A stretch of DNA of 64,000 nt, taken from Pterobdella sp. o SKG-2022 (taxonomy: Eukaryota > Annelida > Clitellata > Hirudinida > Piscicolidae). Both the position numbers and the translations under genes were made by a program. Shown here piece after piece: positions 9,579 to 24,500 of the stretch (position 1 is its first letter; each line of letters opens with the position of its first letter). Location: NCBI GenBank assembly GCA_964035795.1, contig OZ038320.1, positions 15,935,760-15,999,759 on the forward strand. Direction: 5' to 3'. Below the pieces are notes generated by a model. It was not told the origin of the DNA. It saw nothing but the letters and a program-made list of their open reading frames with translations, and searched no databases.

Positions 9579-12500
9579 GTATTTCAAATTATTTATAGTT
9601 AATCATTCACAAGAAAATATATTTCAGCTTATATTTTGAGGCATAAATTTCGTTACTTTTTTTTACGTGTTCTTTCCGTGTAGTTATGTTGCAAAATTGT
9701 GTATAAATCTGGTGCTGTTTGCTACATGATTCCAAGGATTTTTTATTAAAAGTACTTTTGTTATACTTTCGATTGACTAGCTAAAGTTTAAATTGAAATC
9801 TTCAAGTACAATGTTTGCAGTTTATATTTTTTGGTTGAGTTTCTTGAAAAATTCTTTTTACTCACTGACATTAGTTGTCACAGTTTATTTTTTAAATTTT
9901 TACTTTTTTCAATGTAACTTCAACATTGATTACTCTATCATAATTTTTTCTGAAAGAATTTTACTTTTTTCATAACAAAGCCTTAGTCATGATGCTTGAA
10001 ATTTTTTTTCTGAGGGAATTATTAAATATTCTTTTCAATAATGCTGTCTTGTGGAAATAGTTTTATGCATACTGAGAAAATTCACATTTTTTGGCATTCT
10101 AAAAAATTTCAGGTTTTACTGTTTCAGAATTAACCTATTGGGCATTGGGCAAAGCAAACTTTGTCTGTTTTAGTAGCTTCTTAGATCTTCTTGATACATT
10201 TGAAATTTAAAATAAGAATTTTACTCAGAAAATTATGAATTATTCATTTTTAATATACCTTTTTATTACAGACCAAAAAAAAGATTAATTCTATCACTCT
10301 AAACAGCCTAGATATTGATATATCTGAAGTCAATTTTTTTTCTGATGAACTAAGTACATCCTTATTATCTGAATCTTATTTTTTATTAATTTTTTATTTG
10401 TATTTATAGATATCAGGAATGGAATAAAGATAGATTATAACAAGGATAATGAAACTGTAAAATTTTCATTTCCAAAAGAAATTTCGGTAAGATATATATA
10501 ATTAATTGAATGTTGTTTTTAAAGAAAATCCATTATAGGAGGGATCAGGAGTTTTGTCACTGAAATATGTAGGACAATTGAATGACAAATTGAAAGGCTT
10601 TTACAGAAGTAAATATGTTCATCCTTCAGGTGAAGAAAGATACTCAGCAGTTACTCAATTTGAGGTAAACTATTTTTGTAGTAATATAAATATATATGTG
10701 AACAGTTCTCATGAATTATTAAGTTTGAAAGTTTAATTCCATCAAAACCGAAATACAACGTGAATTAAGAAAGATGCAAAATTCTTGGTGGAGTAAGTGG
10801 GCTAACGAGATCCAATTAGCAGCTGACACTAAAAACACCAAAGTATTTTACAGTCTATTGCGCGAGGTCTATGGCCCTTTTAGTTTCTTTATCACGTCTT
10901 TGAGAAACAAAGATAATAAGCATCTCATTTGCGACCCATTCAGCATCCTAAACGGATGGAAAGAACACTTTGACGATCTTCTAAATAGACCTTCAGAATT
11001 CAATTCAGAGCTAGTTGAATCCATTCCAACTAAACCGGCTGAAGACGCTTTGGGTGACGGAATTACAGCACAGGAAGTGAAAGAGGCAGTTCACAAACTG
11101 AACTCTGGTAAGTCTACTGATATGAACGGCCTTCTTGCAGAATTCTTTCATTGTGCTGGTCCAGTGTTGATGGGGCGTCTAACTACTCTATTACAAACAG
11201 CTTGAAGAACTGAGACTATTCCCGAGGATTGGAGAAACTCTTTGTTAGTTGTGCTTTATAAAGGAAAGGGTCCTAAAAACGATTGCAGCAACTACCGAGA
11301 AAGCTCACTTTTATCAGTTGTGGGTAAAATTCTTAGTCGCATTATTTTCAAAAGAATTAACCTTCACATTGCCGATAATGTTTTTCCAGAATCCCAGTGT
11401 GGGTTTAGAAGTGGTCGAGGGGCAGTTGATATGATATTTACAATCAGACAACTGTAAAAAATGTCAAAATCAGCGCAAAGATCTTTTTTAAGTGTTCATT
11501 GACCTCACTAAGGCCTTTGACGCAGTAAATGGTGAAGCCTTTTGGTTGATTCTTAGAAAGTTAAGCTGTCCAGAGAAGTTGACTTCTATCTTAAAACTTT
11601 TTCACCACGACATAAAAACTACGCTGAATATCGGGGGCAAACTTGCGGAACCTTTCACTGTAGGAAACGGTGTCAAGCAGGGAGATACACTAGCTCCAAC
11701 ACTATTTGTGCTTTATTTTTCTATGGTGTTTCAATTAGCTTTCAAGGACATTAGCGAAGGTGTTTAAATTTACTATCGAACCACTGGTAAGCTTTTTAAC
11801 ATCAAATGCTTCACTGCCAGAACCAAAACAATGATGAGCGTGAACGTGAATTGCTTTATGCGGACGACTCTGCTTTGCTGACTCACACCGAGATGGAAAT
11901 GCAGCACCTGATGGATTTTTTTGAAGCTGCGTGCACTGCGTTGGGGTTGACTATCAGTTTGAAGAAAACTGTTGTACCAACCACCTCCTGGAAAATCATA
12001 TGTCGAGTCATCAATCTATGTCTACGGACAAAAGCTGGCAGTTGTTCTAAAGTTTGTATATTTTGGAAGTACTCTCAATTGCAGTAACTCCATTGATGAT
12101 GAGGTGTGCTTAAGAATAAGCAAAGCCAGCCACGAATTTGGCATCTTGCATAAGCGTCTTTGGAGTAGGTAGACAAAGTCATTGACGTCTGTTACTGTTT
12201 TCTTTGAGACGATAACTGTCCCCTCCTGTTGCGCAGTAACTTAGTTTTTTCATGGTTAATTTTAAGATCAACCTTTTTTGCTGCGGTTTCAACATTGTTC
12301 ATTTTTTCTTGCATGTCTAGCAGATGGTGCGACAATAAAGCCCAGTCGTCAGCGAATGCAAGGTCTTCTAGCTTTGATGTGAGAGCCCGCTTTTCCCGAA
12401 ATTCCTATAGGCCTTCTTTGTCACCCAGTCTATCACAACAAGAAACAGAAGTAGATACAGTAAGTAGGCAGCCCTGTCTAACTCCAGAAGAGATCTCAAA

Positions 12501-15500
12501 TTTTTTTCAGGTTTTTTGGGATGGATGACTCGACATGAGAACCCTTCATTAAGTGCTTTGATAATGTTGACAAACTTTGTTGGGATGCCATAATCTAGAA
12601 GTATGTTCCAGATTGATTCCTTGTTGGTATTTCAAATGCCTTCTCAAAATCAATGAAGCACGTGTAGAGGAGTGACTACCACTTGATGGATTGCTCCATG
12701 ATTCTTCTGAGTTGCAATCATGTCTGCACAAGAACATTCTTTTCTGAAGCCAGCTTGTTCATCTTTCAGCATATTGTCAATGGTATCTTTTATTCACTTT
12801 AAGATGATTTTTTTAAAGACTCAAGATAGACAGTAGTGTAGTTCTCTGTTTACAACACTGAGAAAGATCGCTGTGTTTGGCAAATTTCACTAATAAGCGC
12901 TCCCTCCACTCTGCTGGCATCTTCTCTGTTCCCTATATCAAGTTGAGCAATTGATGCAGATGGTTAATAATGCCCATTCCTCTTTCTTTCGAAGTCTCTG
13001 CTGGACTTTCATTTGTGCCAGCGGCCTCTCCGTTTTTCAAACTACTGAGGGTTTTGATAGTTTCTTTTTTGGTGATTTCTCTAGTGTTGCTTTTGAGTGG
13101 ATTGCCCAAATTCAGCTGTTCTAGTGCTGGCCGTTAAGAACTTCTTGAAAATGTTTCTTCCACATCATTAGTTGGTCTTCGACCATTGTAAGCAGCCTCT
13201 CTTTGTTTTTCACAGGCCTGTTTGGATTGCAGTTTCGTTCTTTAGGATTCTGGTGGTGGCATACAAAGTCTTGAGGTTGCCCTTGCTAGCCGCTTCATTT
13301 GCAAAAATCTTGAAGTATGTTCGTTTGTCTGCTCGTAACTCTTTTTTGACTGCTTTTGAAAAAGCGGAATGTCTGGCAGTTGCTTGCTGTTTCTATTGGC
13401 TAGTTTTTGCCTGGTTCAGCTCTTGTTTAGCCTGCATTCTCTTTTCCATCTCCTTGCATGTTTCGTCACTTATCCACGATTTTCCTCTGAAATGCGTTTG
13501 TCCCAAAACATCTTTACATGCCCTTACAACTGCTTCTTTTAATATTGACAACTGGTTTTGCTTCATTTGACTGTAGCACCTCAAAGCGGTTGTGTAGTGA
13601 AATTTGGAACATATGCTTTGTGTCTTTTTGTTTCAGTTTTCCGATATTAAATTTTTTTTCTTGGGTTTGGCTGAATCATTCTTATGGATAGCTGCATTTT
13701 GATCTTTATGACAACAAGGTGGTGGTTTGACCTGATGTTGGTGCCTCATCTCACTCTAATATCTTGAAGTGAGCTTCTATAGCGTTGTCTCACCATGATG
13801 TGATCAATATGATTTTCTGTCTGTTTTTCATGAAAACCCCACGTGGCTTTGTGGCGTCGCCGGTGCAAAAAAATCGCACCTTCAATAACGAGACTCTGTA
13901 AAAGAAGTCAGCTAGCATCTCCCCATTTACGTTTATTTCGTCGAGTCCATGTCTTCCCATCTCGTGCTCTCTATCAGTGTTGTCTGATCCAACCTTTGCA
14001 TTCATGTTCCCCATCAAAATGAGCATGTCTCAGTTAAGGATCTTGTCTAGAACTGATTGAAGCTGGGGATAGAAAATGTCCTTGTTTTCCTATTTTGTTT
14101 ATTTATTACCCCCATGTTCCGCTGTGTAGGTTAGGAACGTACCCTATCTTCATCATCAGGCTGTTAGTGTTGGTCTTAGGATGTTTCTTTGCATATTAAG
14201 ATTTTGTCTCGAGCATGACGTTAAAAGGCACCTGTCTAAGGCATATCATTAAAAGGCATCTACGCCCTAGCATTTAAGCCTGCTAGTTGGTGGGGCTGCT
14301 ACCCTTCCAGAGTACAAATCTTAACGACCATTTCCTGTTCTCCAGTAATCCTTTGGGCTTACTAATTTTATCTTGTTTACTTGTCTTCCTCTTTTCATGT
14401 GTTGGTGGGTGCATAACACAACAATAGACACCTTTTTTTTTTTACCCCGAGCACCCTAGTGGTGTTCCTAAGGTCCCCATCAAGACCGTCCAGTGATCGA
14501 GAAGCTCAGCCGCTCTCGCGGGGTCGGTCCACAGACTCTCGGGGCCCAGTGTGGTACTTATTTTGGGGCAGGTGAAGAGGTGGGGGGTGTTGTGAAGGTG
14601 TGTTTGGCAGAGTGGGCATGAAGGTGAAGGATGAGATGAGGGTGAGATTTTGTTGAGGTATGAGGGGATGAAAGGTGATTTGTTTGCTCTGAGTTGGGCG
14701 AACGTGTGGTGGTCTAGGGTGGTTTCTGATTCATGAATGGGTGGGGGTTGCTTGCTGAGGATTATGTTGTGAGTAGAGGATATGTAGTTGTGTACTATTT
14801 TTGTGTATTGTTTTCATGTTCTTTTTTATTTGTGTGTGAGAAGTGGTCTGGGTGGAGGAGGGTATGTTTAGGGTGTAGTTGATGATATTATTGAATGTGG
14901 ATTGTTTTTTTATCTGGGGTGGGCTTCTTGTGTGGTCAGTGGGTGTAAGGGATGAGTGGGGTGGGAGGCTTTTTGTATGAGTTGTGATGCGTGAAGTTTG
15001 AGATGGTTTTGGAGTGGGAGGATTTTGGTCTCTGAGTGGAGGTGTTGGGTGTTGGTGTCTAGGGTGCAGCCAAGGATTGTTCTCAAGGCTGAGTTTTGGA
15101 TTTTTTGGAGTTTGTTGAGGGAGGTGGATGAGATGATGGGAAGGAGTAATTTTTTGTATGTGGTGATGAGTGTTTCTTTGTTTTTTTCCCAGTGGGTTGA
15201 TGTGAGGAGTTTTAAGAGATTGAGTGTTTTTTTTTTGCTTTAGTGATGGTGTTGTCTGTGTGGGTGGAGTATTTTAGATTGGGGTCAAAAGTTAAGCCAA
15301 GGATGGTAGAGTTGGAGGTGGTGGGGATGGGAGTGTTGTTGATGTGGATGTTCAGGAGTTTGTTATATTCTGATGGGTCTGGGGTCATGAGGGTTGATGT
15401 GGTTTGGTAGGGTTGATTTGTAGGTTGTTATTGTAGGTCCATGTGTGTATTTTATTGAGATATGGGAGGACGTTCTGGGTGGCTGTGTTGGTGTTGGGGT

Positions 15501-18500
15501 GGGATGATGTTATGGTGATGTCGTCTGCGTAGGTGATGAGGTTGAGTGAGCTGATTTTGGGGAGTGCTATGTCTGAGAGGTATATGTTGAAGAGAGTGGG
15601 TGATAGGACGCTCCCTTGGGAGACACCTGCTTTGATGTTTGTGTGTTTTGATGTGTGATTGTTGTATGAGGTGTATTGTCGGCGGCCTTTTAGGTAGTTG
15701 GCCAGGAATTTGATTATTGTTGTAGGAATGTGGGTGTTGTGTATTTTGTGGATGAGTTACAATAGACACCTTCTTGCAACGTGCTCTGATGATGTGGTCT
15801 GACAGAGGGTCCCATTCCAACAAACTCTTGGCTGCTTTTTTGGACAATAGGAGTTCTACATCAGCTTCATGGCATTTTTTTTCGTTTTTGTCTGAATAAA
15901 ACAACGTCTCTTCTGTATGCAATTTGATCAACCTTTTTCGCACATGTCCAAAAGTGTGAAATTGTATTTCTGCATCTGGCTTCTTGTGCACCATCCTGTG
16001 TCCTCACATTCCATATTCCCAGTAAAATAGGCTTGTGTGAAAGCAATCTAGGATTTTCATGTAAGAGTGTTTTTGGGTGAGAATGGGTCTTCAATCCTGC
16101 AGCTCCTTGATGGGTTTGGCTGCAATGCATCATAAATTTCCTCAAAGGAATTTCTGCTCTTCTTGAAACAGAAGATTTCTGGTTACAGTTGTTGTTGGTT
16201 TCTGTAACTTTTCTCTTTTCTATGTGTGGGTTGTTCACCCTCAGCACAACCCTCAACATGGAGGGCCAAAGTGGAGCATTGCGCAGTTTGAACCTTACAT
16301 GTGGAAGTTGGAGTTTGATACTAGCAAAAAGTTTATATACCAATAAAGAAACTTAGCAAACTTGTATTGCTTATAATTTTTTTATATAATATACCAACAC
16401 CTCATGTTTTATTTATTCCCAGACCACCATAACTTAAAATTTTCAATTAAACTACTTAAAAATGGCATCTTGACATTTTAACCTAAATTTCTGTTGATGA
16501 ATTATGTATATTTTCCTTTTTCCAATTTTCTACAAATTTCCATATATTTGCCATTCAAAATTTTTATGTTTCAACTATTTGAAAAAAAGGAATACAAGAA
16601 GTTAAACTTAGACATTCTTTGCATTCTGTTCATTTAAGAGCTGCTAAAAACTCAAGTCTATTGTTTTGTTTTGTACCATGAAGATTTGGTGGTGCTTTCA
16701 AGAGTGCCTTGGGTTCTAGTTTTTACCTCTCCAAAGTGGTACACGTTCAATGACTTAAATAAATAAATATGGGTCAAAATGAAAAAGCTAATTCATAAAC
16801 AATTCATTTGAGTAAGTCATGGCTGGAAGTTGATATGTGATAAAAATCATAATCAAAAAAATTTCATGGTTTTGTTATAATTTAATTTAAAAAATTGAAT
16901 AATATATAATGATACAATCAGAAAACATAAAGCTTGTAATTTTTACATAAATTTTGTTCTAGTTTTTTTTCCTTAGTTTTTTAAACCTTCATAGCTATGT
17001 TTTGCAAATGAATTTATAATACTTTCTTTTCAAGAATAGGCTCAGATAAAAATTTTGTTTTTAAAAAATATAATTATAAAATAATATATAATCTAGAATA
17101 ATAATATAAAATACATAAATTTGTTTAAAGCCAACAGATGCAAGACTAGCGTTTCCATGCTGGGATGAACCAGCTCATAAAGCAACTTTTGACATTACCA
17201 TGATTGTACCAGTTGATCGTGTTGCTCTTTCAAACATGGTTTGTGTTTTTTAGCAATCAGCGATTAATCTCTTTTTGCAATAAATAAATTAAATAAAATT
17301 AAAAAAAAAATTTTTTTGAATATAGTTTGCAAATGGCAGAATAAATAATTTATGAAGAAAATTTTTAGCTCAAATTTTTCAATAAACCTTTTTTAAATTT
17401 TTTTTATAAGTTGATGTTAATGTATTAAAGACAACAAATAATTTTTTTTTGGTTTTTCATACGTTATGTCAGGCTATTCTAATTCATGTTTTTGTTTTTT
17501 ACACAAGTGCTCCTATTGACAATAAGGAGTACTCCCTTCACAAACACACTTGTTTCCACAGGCTCTCAAACTCAAGATGTTTATTATTGTTTTTGAAGTT
17601 AAAAAGCTCAAATGTATCAAGAATCTGAATATGCCAAAGATGGTGAAGGATGAGATAAAGCTGAAACTTTATTGAAATATGGGTCTTTTCAAGATTTTTT
17701 AGGTTATGATTAGAGTTTCCTTACTTTTCCCCCATTATATCGTCGTAAGAAGGTTAAGTGAAAGAAAATTCCATAAATGAGGGATTTTATGTGAGAGAAG
17801 AGACAGAGTGCTACAGCCATAAACAGGAGTTTGAAGACTTGAGAATTCATAAGTGTCTAATAGAGAAGCTTATACAAATAAGCTAGCTGATTGAGCCACA
17901 GTAATTCAAACTGGGCTTTTAGTATGACCGACAAACAATTGAGGCAATCACGAGATGAAGAATAGTAATCAGTCTGAAGAACAGTTTTGGCAGTGTGATT
18001 TTGGAGAGATTGCTACAGTTCGGAAGTTGGCGGAGTAGAGAGTTGCGATAGTTCAGCGTGGAAAGAGCTAAAGAGATAGTCTAAGCCCCAGCAGTGTTGA
18101 AGGGTTATAATTTGTGGGCTTGTTTGATCACATGGAGGTGAAAGTTGGATGCATGTATAACCTAAGCAGCAAAGTGTATAAAGTTGAGGCTGGATCGAGA
18201 GTTACATTTAGTATCTTCAGTTTGGAAGTTACAGAAAGGGTAATGCCATCAAAAGTAACTTTGGTAGGAACATTTAAGTCTGCCAACGAATATAATTTAA
18301 CATTTTTTGGGATTCAACATAAGGCGCTTGTTAGAAAACCAGAAATTGAGTATGGTGATGCATTCAGAAATCTAAGTCAAACCAGCATAAGAATCTAGAT
18401 AACAGGCACTAATAAAAAGAGTGAAATCATCAGCAAACTGGTGATATAAAACGGCGTGCTTTTGTATGACCTCGCAATTAGGAGATGTATAAAAAAGAAT

Positions 18501-21500
18501 ATGGCTCAATTACTGAACCTATTTTAACCAATTATTTGTGTTCGAGAGGAATAAAACCAGGATGGCGCAACGTCAGAAATGTGAAATAGTCTTCAAGGGT
18601 GTGCAGCATCTTAAGATTATCAATGGTGTCGAAAACTGCTGAAATATCTAAAGACACGAAGACGGCCGTAGACTCGGTAATACAGGTATTGCGGAGGTTA
18701 TCGGCGATGTACAGAAACGCAGTTTCCATCGAGTGATGAAAGCGATATGCCGATTGGAAAGAGTTGAAGTTACACAGTAAAAAAACGTGAGAGGATAGTC
18801 TTGACGATGACCCTTTCTTAAATTTTCTAAAGGGTGTTGATGTTTGAAATTGGACGATAGTTGGATGGCTGCACGGGGCCTATGCTATTCTCCTTAGTGA
18901 AGATGTTTCTTGCGTCATAATTCTAATTCTTATAGAAATTATAGAAGAATTTTAGTAAATTTTTTGAGCTATAATTTTCGATAAGTTTAGCCTTATCATA
19001 AATTAGCGAAAACTATGTTTTATGATAAGGCTAAACTTATTGAAAATTATAGCTATTTATTTTGCTCAAAAAATTTACTAAAATTCTTCCATAAATCGAC
19101 GTAAAAAATTGGCAAATATTATTTATAGATAAATTTAAGATGTCTCTAAAAAGTTATCGAAGTTTTATAATATAAATTAAACATTCCTAAATATTAATTT
19201 TTTATTTAACCATACTTGTCATTTATTTTAACGAATAGCTTTACTTTTGACATTACCATGATTGTACCAAGAAAATAAACTGATTTTTCAATTTATAAAA
19301 AAACAGCCAGTAATGAAAGAGGAATTATTGGATGGAGGGTCTTGGAAAAAATTAACATTTTCTCGTACTCCCATTATGTCAACCTATTTATTAGCTATGG
19401 TGGTGGGAGAATATGATTATATTGAGGATACAGATTCCAATGGTGTTCTTATCAGAGTGTACACTCCTCTAGGGAAAAAACAACAAGGATCTTTTGCTCT
19501 TTCTGTTAGATTGATTCTATTTAATGATTTTTTATTGAGTGTGATGTAACAACTTGTGTACCAAGATAAACTGTTGAATAAATTTCCATTTTTCAATGTA
19601 TTATTAAAATATAAATAAAAAATATTTTTTGAAAATAAATAACAGTGGTTATATTTATTTAAATAATGAGCTTTCTGTATAGATTATGTACACAGCTTAT
19701 GTTAATAATTTGATGATGATGATGATATCTGGTGTATATGGAAAAGAATATTATTTTCGAACAATATAATCTTTGTGCTTTTTTATTATATCTAACTAGA
19801 AAAAATTTCAGTACATTAATTAATTTGAGTTGTGTATTTCATTGATTTTGTTGATGTGCATGATTTCTTGGTTCACCCCTTAATTTTATGTAACATAGTC
19901 TCATTTTGACCTAAGTTTTTTACCACTCAAAAACTCTTCAAGTTTTTTACCGTTTTTATTGTATTCATTTTGTTGCTAGTAGTTTCATTTTAATCATTTG
20001 CTGTAAATCAATGTATCCCATAAACAATATAATAAAATTAGATACAATGGCTTGAAAGTTTATACATGCATTTACTATTAAACCATCGTCATGTTCATTT
20101 AATATTGATTTTATAGCAATATTTTTGTTTAAATTTGTTGAAATTTTGGAATCAATATTTATATTAAAATTCACTTAATCACATAATTATCCATATTTAA
20201 AATTTTAATATAGGTAGCAAAAAAGACACTACCATTTTATAACAACTACTTCAACATTGCATACCCTCTACCAAAACTAGATCTTATTGCAATTCCTGAC
20301 TTTGCGGCTGGTTGGTGTACTTAAAATTTATATTTGACCGTTATTTTTTTTTCACTGTTTCTTGTTTCTTCTTACTCTCATTTAGTTAGGCCCCTTTACA
20401 AATAAAATTGGTGAAACAGGTCAACTGAAAGTTTAGAATTTTTATGGTTTAATTGGGGTAAAGTTGAGTGTGCAATAATATAAATGCTATATTGAAGGGT
20501 ATTTAAAGACCTATATAGCTTTTTTTTTTGAAAATTATGGCTCGTTTCAATAAAATGAAAATAAATAAATTATTTATTTATCTAGCGCCAAATTAAGCAA
20601 CTGAGGCGCACTGCTACAAATTTAATGTAGCGAAAACACTGTAGAACAGTATGATGATTGTAATTGTTGGCTCACGCGGGATCGAACCCGGTAACTTTAG
20701 CTAATTAGTCTAATGTTCAACCACTGAGCTATAGGGGCCAACTTGGCACTAGTTTTATTTATTTGTGGATTTGTAGCAATGGTTTGGATTTTGTTAGGAT
20801 GTTTAACATGTATATTGTGAACGTGTATTTTACAATGTTTTATTCATTAGTTGGTTCCTATAGCTCAGTGGTTGAGCATTAGACTAGTTATCTAAAGATA
20901 CCGGATTCAATCTCGCGTGGGCCGACAATTAGTAGTCCACATGGAGTAGGGCTCTGTGGAAACAATCAATTGCGCAACCAAAACCCCAGATATGGGTGAT
21001 CAAATGATCGAAATACTTTATTATTTTTTTATTCATTACTGTTATCTGGTTTTTTATTTTTTGTATTGTAGAAGGTGGTTATACATGTAGGATAATGATT
21101 TAGTTTAGTGTGCTGAAAACCTCAAGTAGGATCATGTTATGTGGTTGGATTTTGAAAGTATAGTATTTGTAAGATATGTAATTTAACATGTTTAAATGGA
21201 TTTTAATAAGCTGCCAATTAAAACTATTTATTGTTTATCTGAGGTTATTCATTATTGAATATAATAATTTAAAAATATTCAGTGAAAATATTAATTTCAT
21301 TTAAAAACCAGTCTGGTAGCTATTTTGAACTTTTTCTCGAATGTTTCTATAGATAAATACATTTTCTTAGACTATTTTAATGTTAAGAATGAAATACATT
21401 GATCAGGAGCCATGGAAAATTGGGGTTTGGTGACGTATAGAGAACCAGCTTTGTTAGTGGATGAATCAAAATCATCAACCTCTACTAAACAAAGGGTAGC

Positions 21501-24500
21501 TTTAGTGGTAGGCCATGAGATTGCCCATCAGTGGTTTGGTAACCTTGTAACAATGGAGTGGTGGACGCATTTGTGGCTTAATGAAGGTTTTGCTTCATGG
21601 ATTGAATACCTTTGTGTAGATTATTGCTTTCCTGAGTTTGACATTTGGACCCAGTTTGTTTCACAAACATTGACTGATGCTTTGGACCTTGATGCACTCA
21701 AAAATAGTCATCCTATTGAGGTTCATTTATGTTGTTTTTTTATTATTGACTTATTAAAATAATTCATGTCATTTTCAATCTTCACTTGTAGGAAACATAA
21801 ATATGAATTTTTATTATTTATTGAAGGTTCCTGTAGGTCATCCATCAGAGATCGAAGAAATTTTTGATTCAATATCTTACAGCAAGGGAGCTTCTATTAT
21901 ACGCATGTTACATGACTACATTGGCGATAAAGTGTGATATTTCATATTATAGCCCATTTTACTTTTATCAAAAATGTGATTTTTTTCAAGGATGGGTTTT
22001 TTTTAGAAATTCAAGACGCATGTAAACTATTGTTAATCATTTCACAAGCAAACTGAGTTTTCCAATTTTCTCATCTTTGGGAGAGACCTTAGCATATGTT
22101 TTGGAACAAAAATTTTATTTTTCAGTTTCCTCTCTTCTAGCCAGATTTTCGGCTTCTTCCAAGTTTGGTGCACCTCGAGGAGATTGTCTATCGCCAATAC
22201 TTTTTATAATATACTTATCCAGAGAAACGGAAAAGCTGAAACTTAGAAATCCAACTTGAACAGAAAGCTAAAACTAAGGTTGTTTGTATCGAGAGCTGAA
22301 AATGTGCATCTCTATGGCTGTGAGTCTTGGTCATTAAGTAAAATGACAACTAGCTTGGTCAATGGCTCCTACACCCGGTAATGTCAAGGGCTGTTTTTTG
22401 GAGGTTGTTTTTTTCATCGAATTCTGAGATTCTGATGTTTATTTGGTGGAGTGAGCAGTTCTGAATTTTTGTTTGTGGGGTTATGTTTTTGGTGATGTAT
22501 GGTAGGATGGTTTTTTCAGAAATTTTTGCTATGGAGGAGAGTAATGCTATGGGCCAGTATGAGGAAAGAATAAAGATATCTCTATTGTGTTTGGCTATAG
22601 AGATAATTTTAGCTGTTTTCCACAATTAAGGTATTGCGTCTTTGTTGCTGGAGTATTGAATAGATTAGTGAAGTGTTTTATGGCTATTGGTTCTAATTGC
22701 TTGAGATGTCTAATGTTTTTATTAAAGGTGCAAATCGTTTTTCTATGGCTGCTTTTGATAGATCCTCTGTTTGAGATGGTTCTACAGAGTGCCAAATGCC
22801 GAGCTATGGACATTCACAAACCAACAAACAATGAATGTCTAAGTCAAGCTGCAAAAATGGAGATGGCCTGGATAGACCCTGCAGAAAATATTACCACAAA
22901 AGCGCTTGAATGAAATTCGAAAGGAACGAAAAGGAGGGGACGTCCAAAGCAGACCTAAAGTCTAGACTGTGGACTGCAGAACTCTGGCTTAACAAGGGAA
23001 AAAGCCAAAAACAGCGCCAGAGACAGAGGGAGATGAAAGAAAGTTGTTGAGGCTCTATGTTCCCTTAGGAGCCTAAAGCATTGAAAACAATGTTTTTATT
23101 GTCGGGACTTAATGAGTTGTTGTTTTTGCTGGCTAATTTTTTTTCTGATGTGATGATGTTCATTGAGTTGGATGTGGGGGATTTAGTCTGCAAATTAATC
23201 TATATGTTGGGTTAGGAGAAGGAAATATGTATGTCAGTGGGGTGGTTTTGTTAGTGTGTCATTGTTGTGCTGTTTGGTGTTTTTTATGAGAATTGAGTGC
23301 CCTTACTGCTCTTTATAGCTAAAGAAATAACGAAAAAAATGTATTTATTCCAGGATTTTAAAAAAGGCATACACTTATATTTGAATAGACATCAATACAA
23401 CAACACTCAAACGGAAGATCTGTGGGCAGCCCTTGAAGAAGTAAGCAAAAAGCCTATTAATGATATTATGAGCTCTTGGACCAGACAAATGGGCTACCCA
23501 GTGATTATGGTAAGTTGAGTAAGACCGTTTGTGGAATATTTCTTCAAGCCTCGTTTATCTGATTTCTAATACTCTTTTTATAAAACGTACTTTTCAATAA
23601 AAGGTAGAGGAAGTAGTTAGTGGAAACAAAAGAAGTTTGAAGGTGAGTCAACAAAGGTTCATTGCAGATGGATCTCCAGATGGTTTTTTTAAATCTTTAA
23701 ATCTCAATTTAAAATCACAAAATCATATTGAAGCTAGTTTTTGGGTTGAATACTCTATGCTCATAACCATATTAATAGTTATTAAAATTAATTGTAAGCG
23801 TAATTTTCGATTCAAAATTCATTTTGATGGAACATTTCGAATTGAGTAAGAGTGGAAGAGAACTTCAACAATTAATAAGATGCCGTGAGATTAAATTTAG
23901 TTTTACCCTCACTATGCTGAGTGTGGCCAGGTTTACTCCATTTACAAACTTTTTCGCTGTTTTACTGTAAATAACCATTTTTTTCTTTTAAACCAACGAA
24001 GAATTACTGATACTATTTTATGTCTCCGGATATCGGCCTTAGAGTGCATCAAAATTAGCGTGTGTAGTTGAAGGCTAGCTTTCTGTTATCATCTAGATAA
24101 CTGTAGGCTCCGTCAATGGATATCAATAAACAGTTGTTTTAGTTTCATTGGCATTTGCTTTGCAGATGATTCTAAATGACAACGACATAGCAAACTGCCC
24201 AAGGCTGGAAAAAACGAGTTTTTTTTATCCCGATATTTTTATATTGCTTTTGATAGAATTGGTTGCGAATTCAAACTGTTATTTTATAAAATTTTTTTCG
24301 ATTTAACGAGATAAGTTACATCAATCCCTATTACAGGGACATGTACAGAAGTATAATCTAATAATAGATTAGTAAACCTAACTAGGTTATACTGCTATAC
24401 ATTTTCCAGTAACTGGAGTTTACAGCAGTCGGCCTAGATTATTGATACTACTATAACATATAGAATAGGCCATTTAGTTATGAAAACTTTTTTATGTATT

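Noticed and set aside
13172..13570. 132-codon plus-strand ORF as a membrane protein
   Set aside because: Hydrophobic text arises antisense to the LINE D linker (minus-strand [17 protein letters not shown]).
15452..15994. Single 180-codon protein on the minus strand
   Set aside because: It spans the LINE D/LINE E junction at 15758-15772; it is two unrelated elements, partly out of frame.
20665..20743. Functional tRNA gene (minus strand)
   Set aside because: The cloverleaf is imperfect (anticodon-stem and acceptor mismatches) and a SINE body and tail follow directly.
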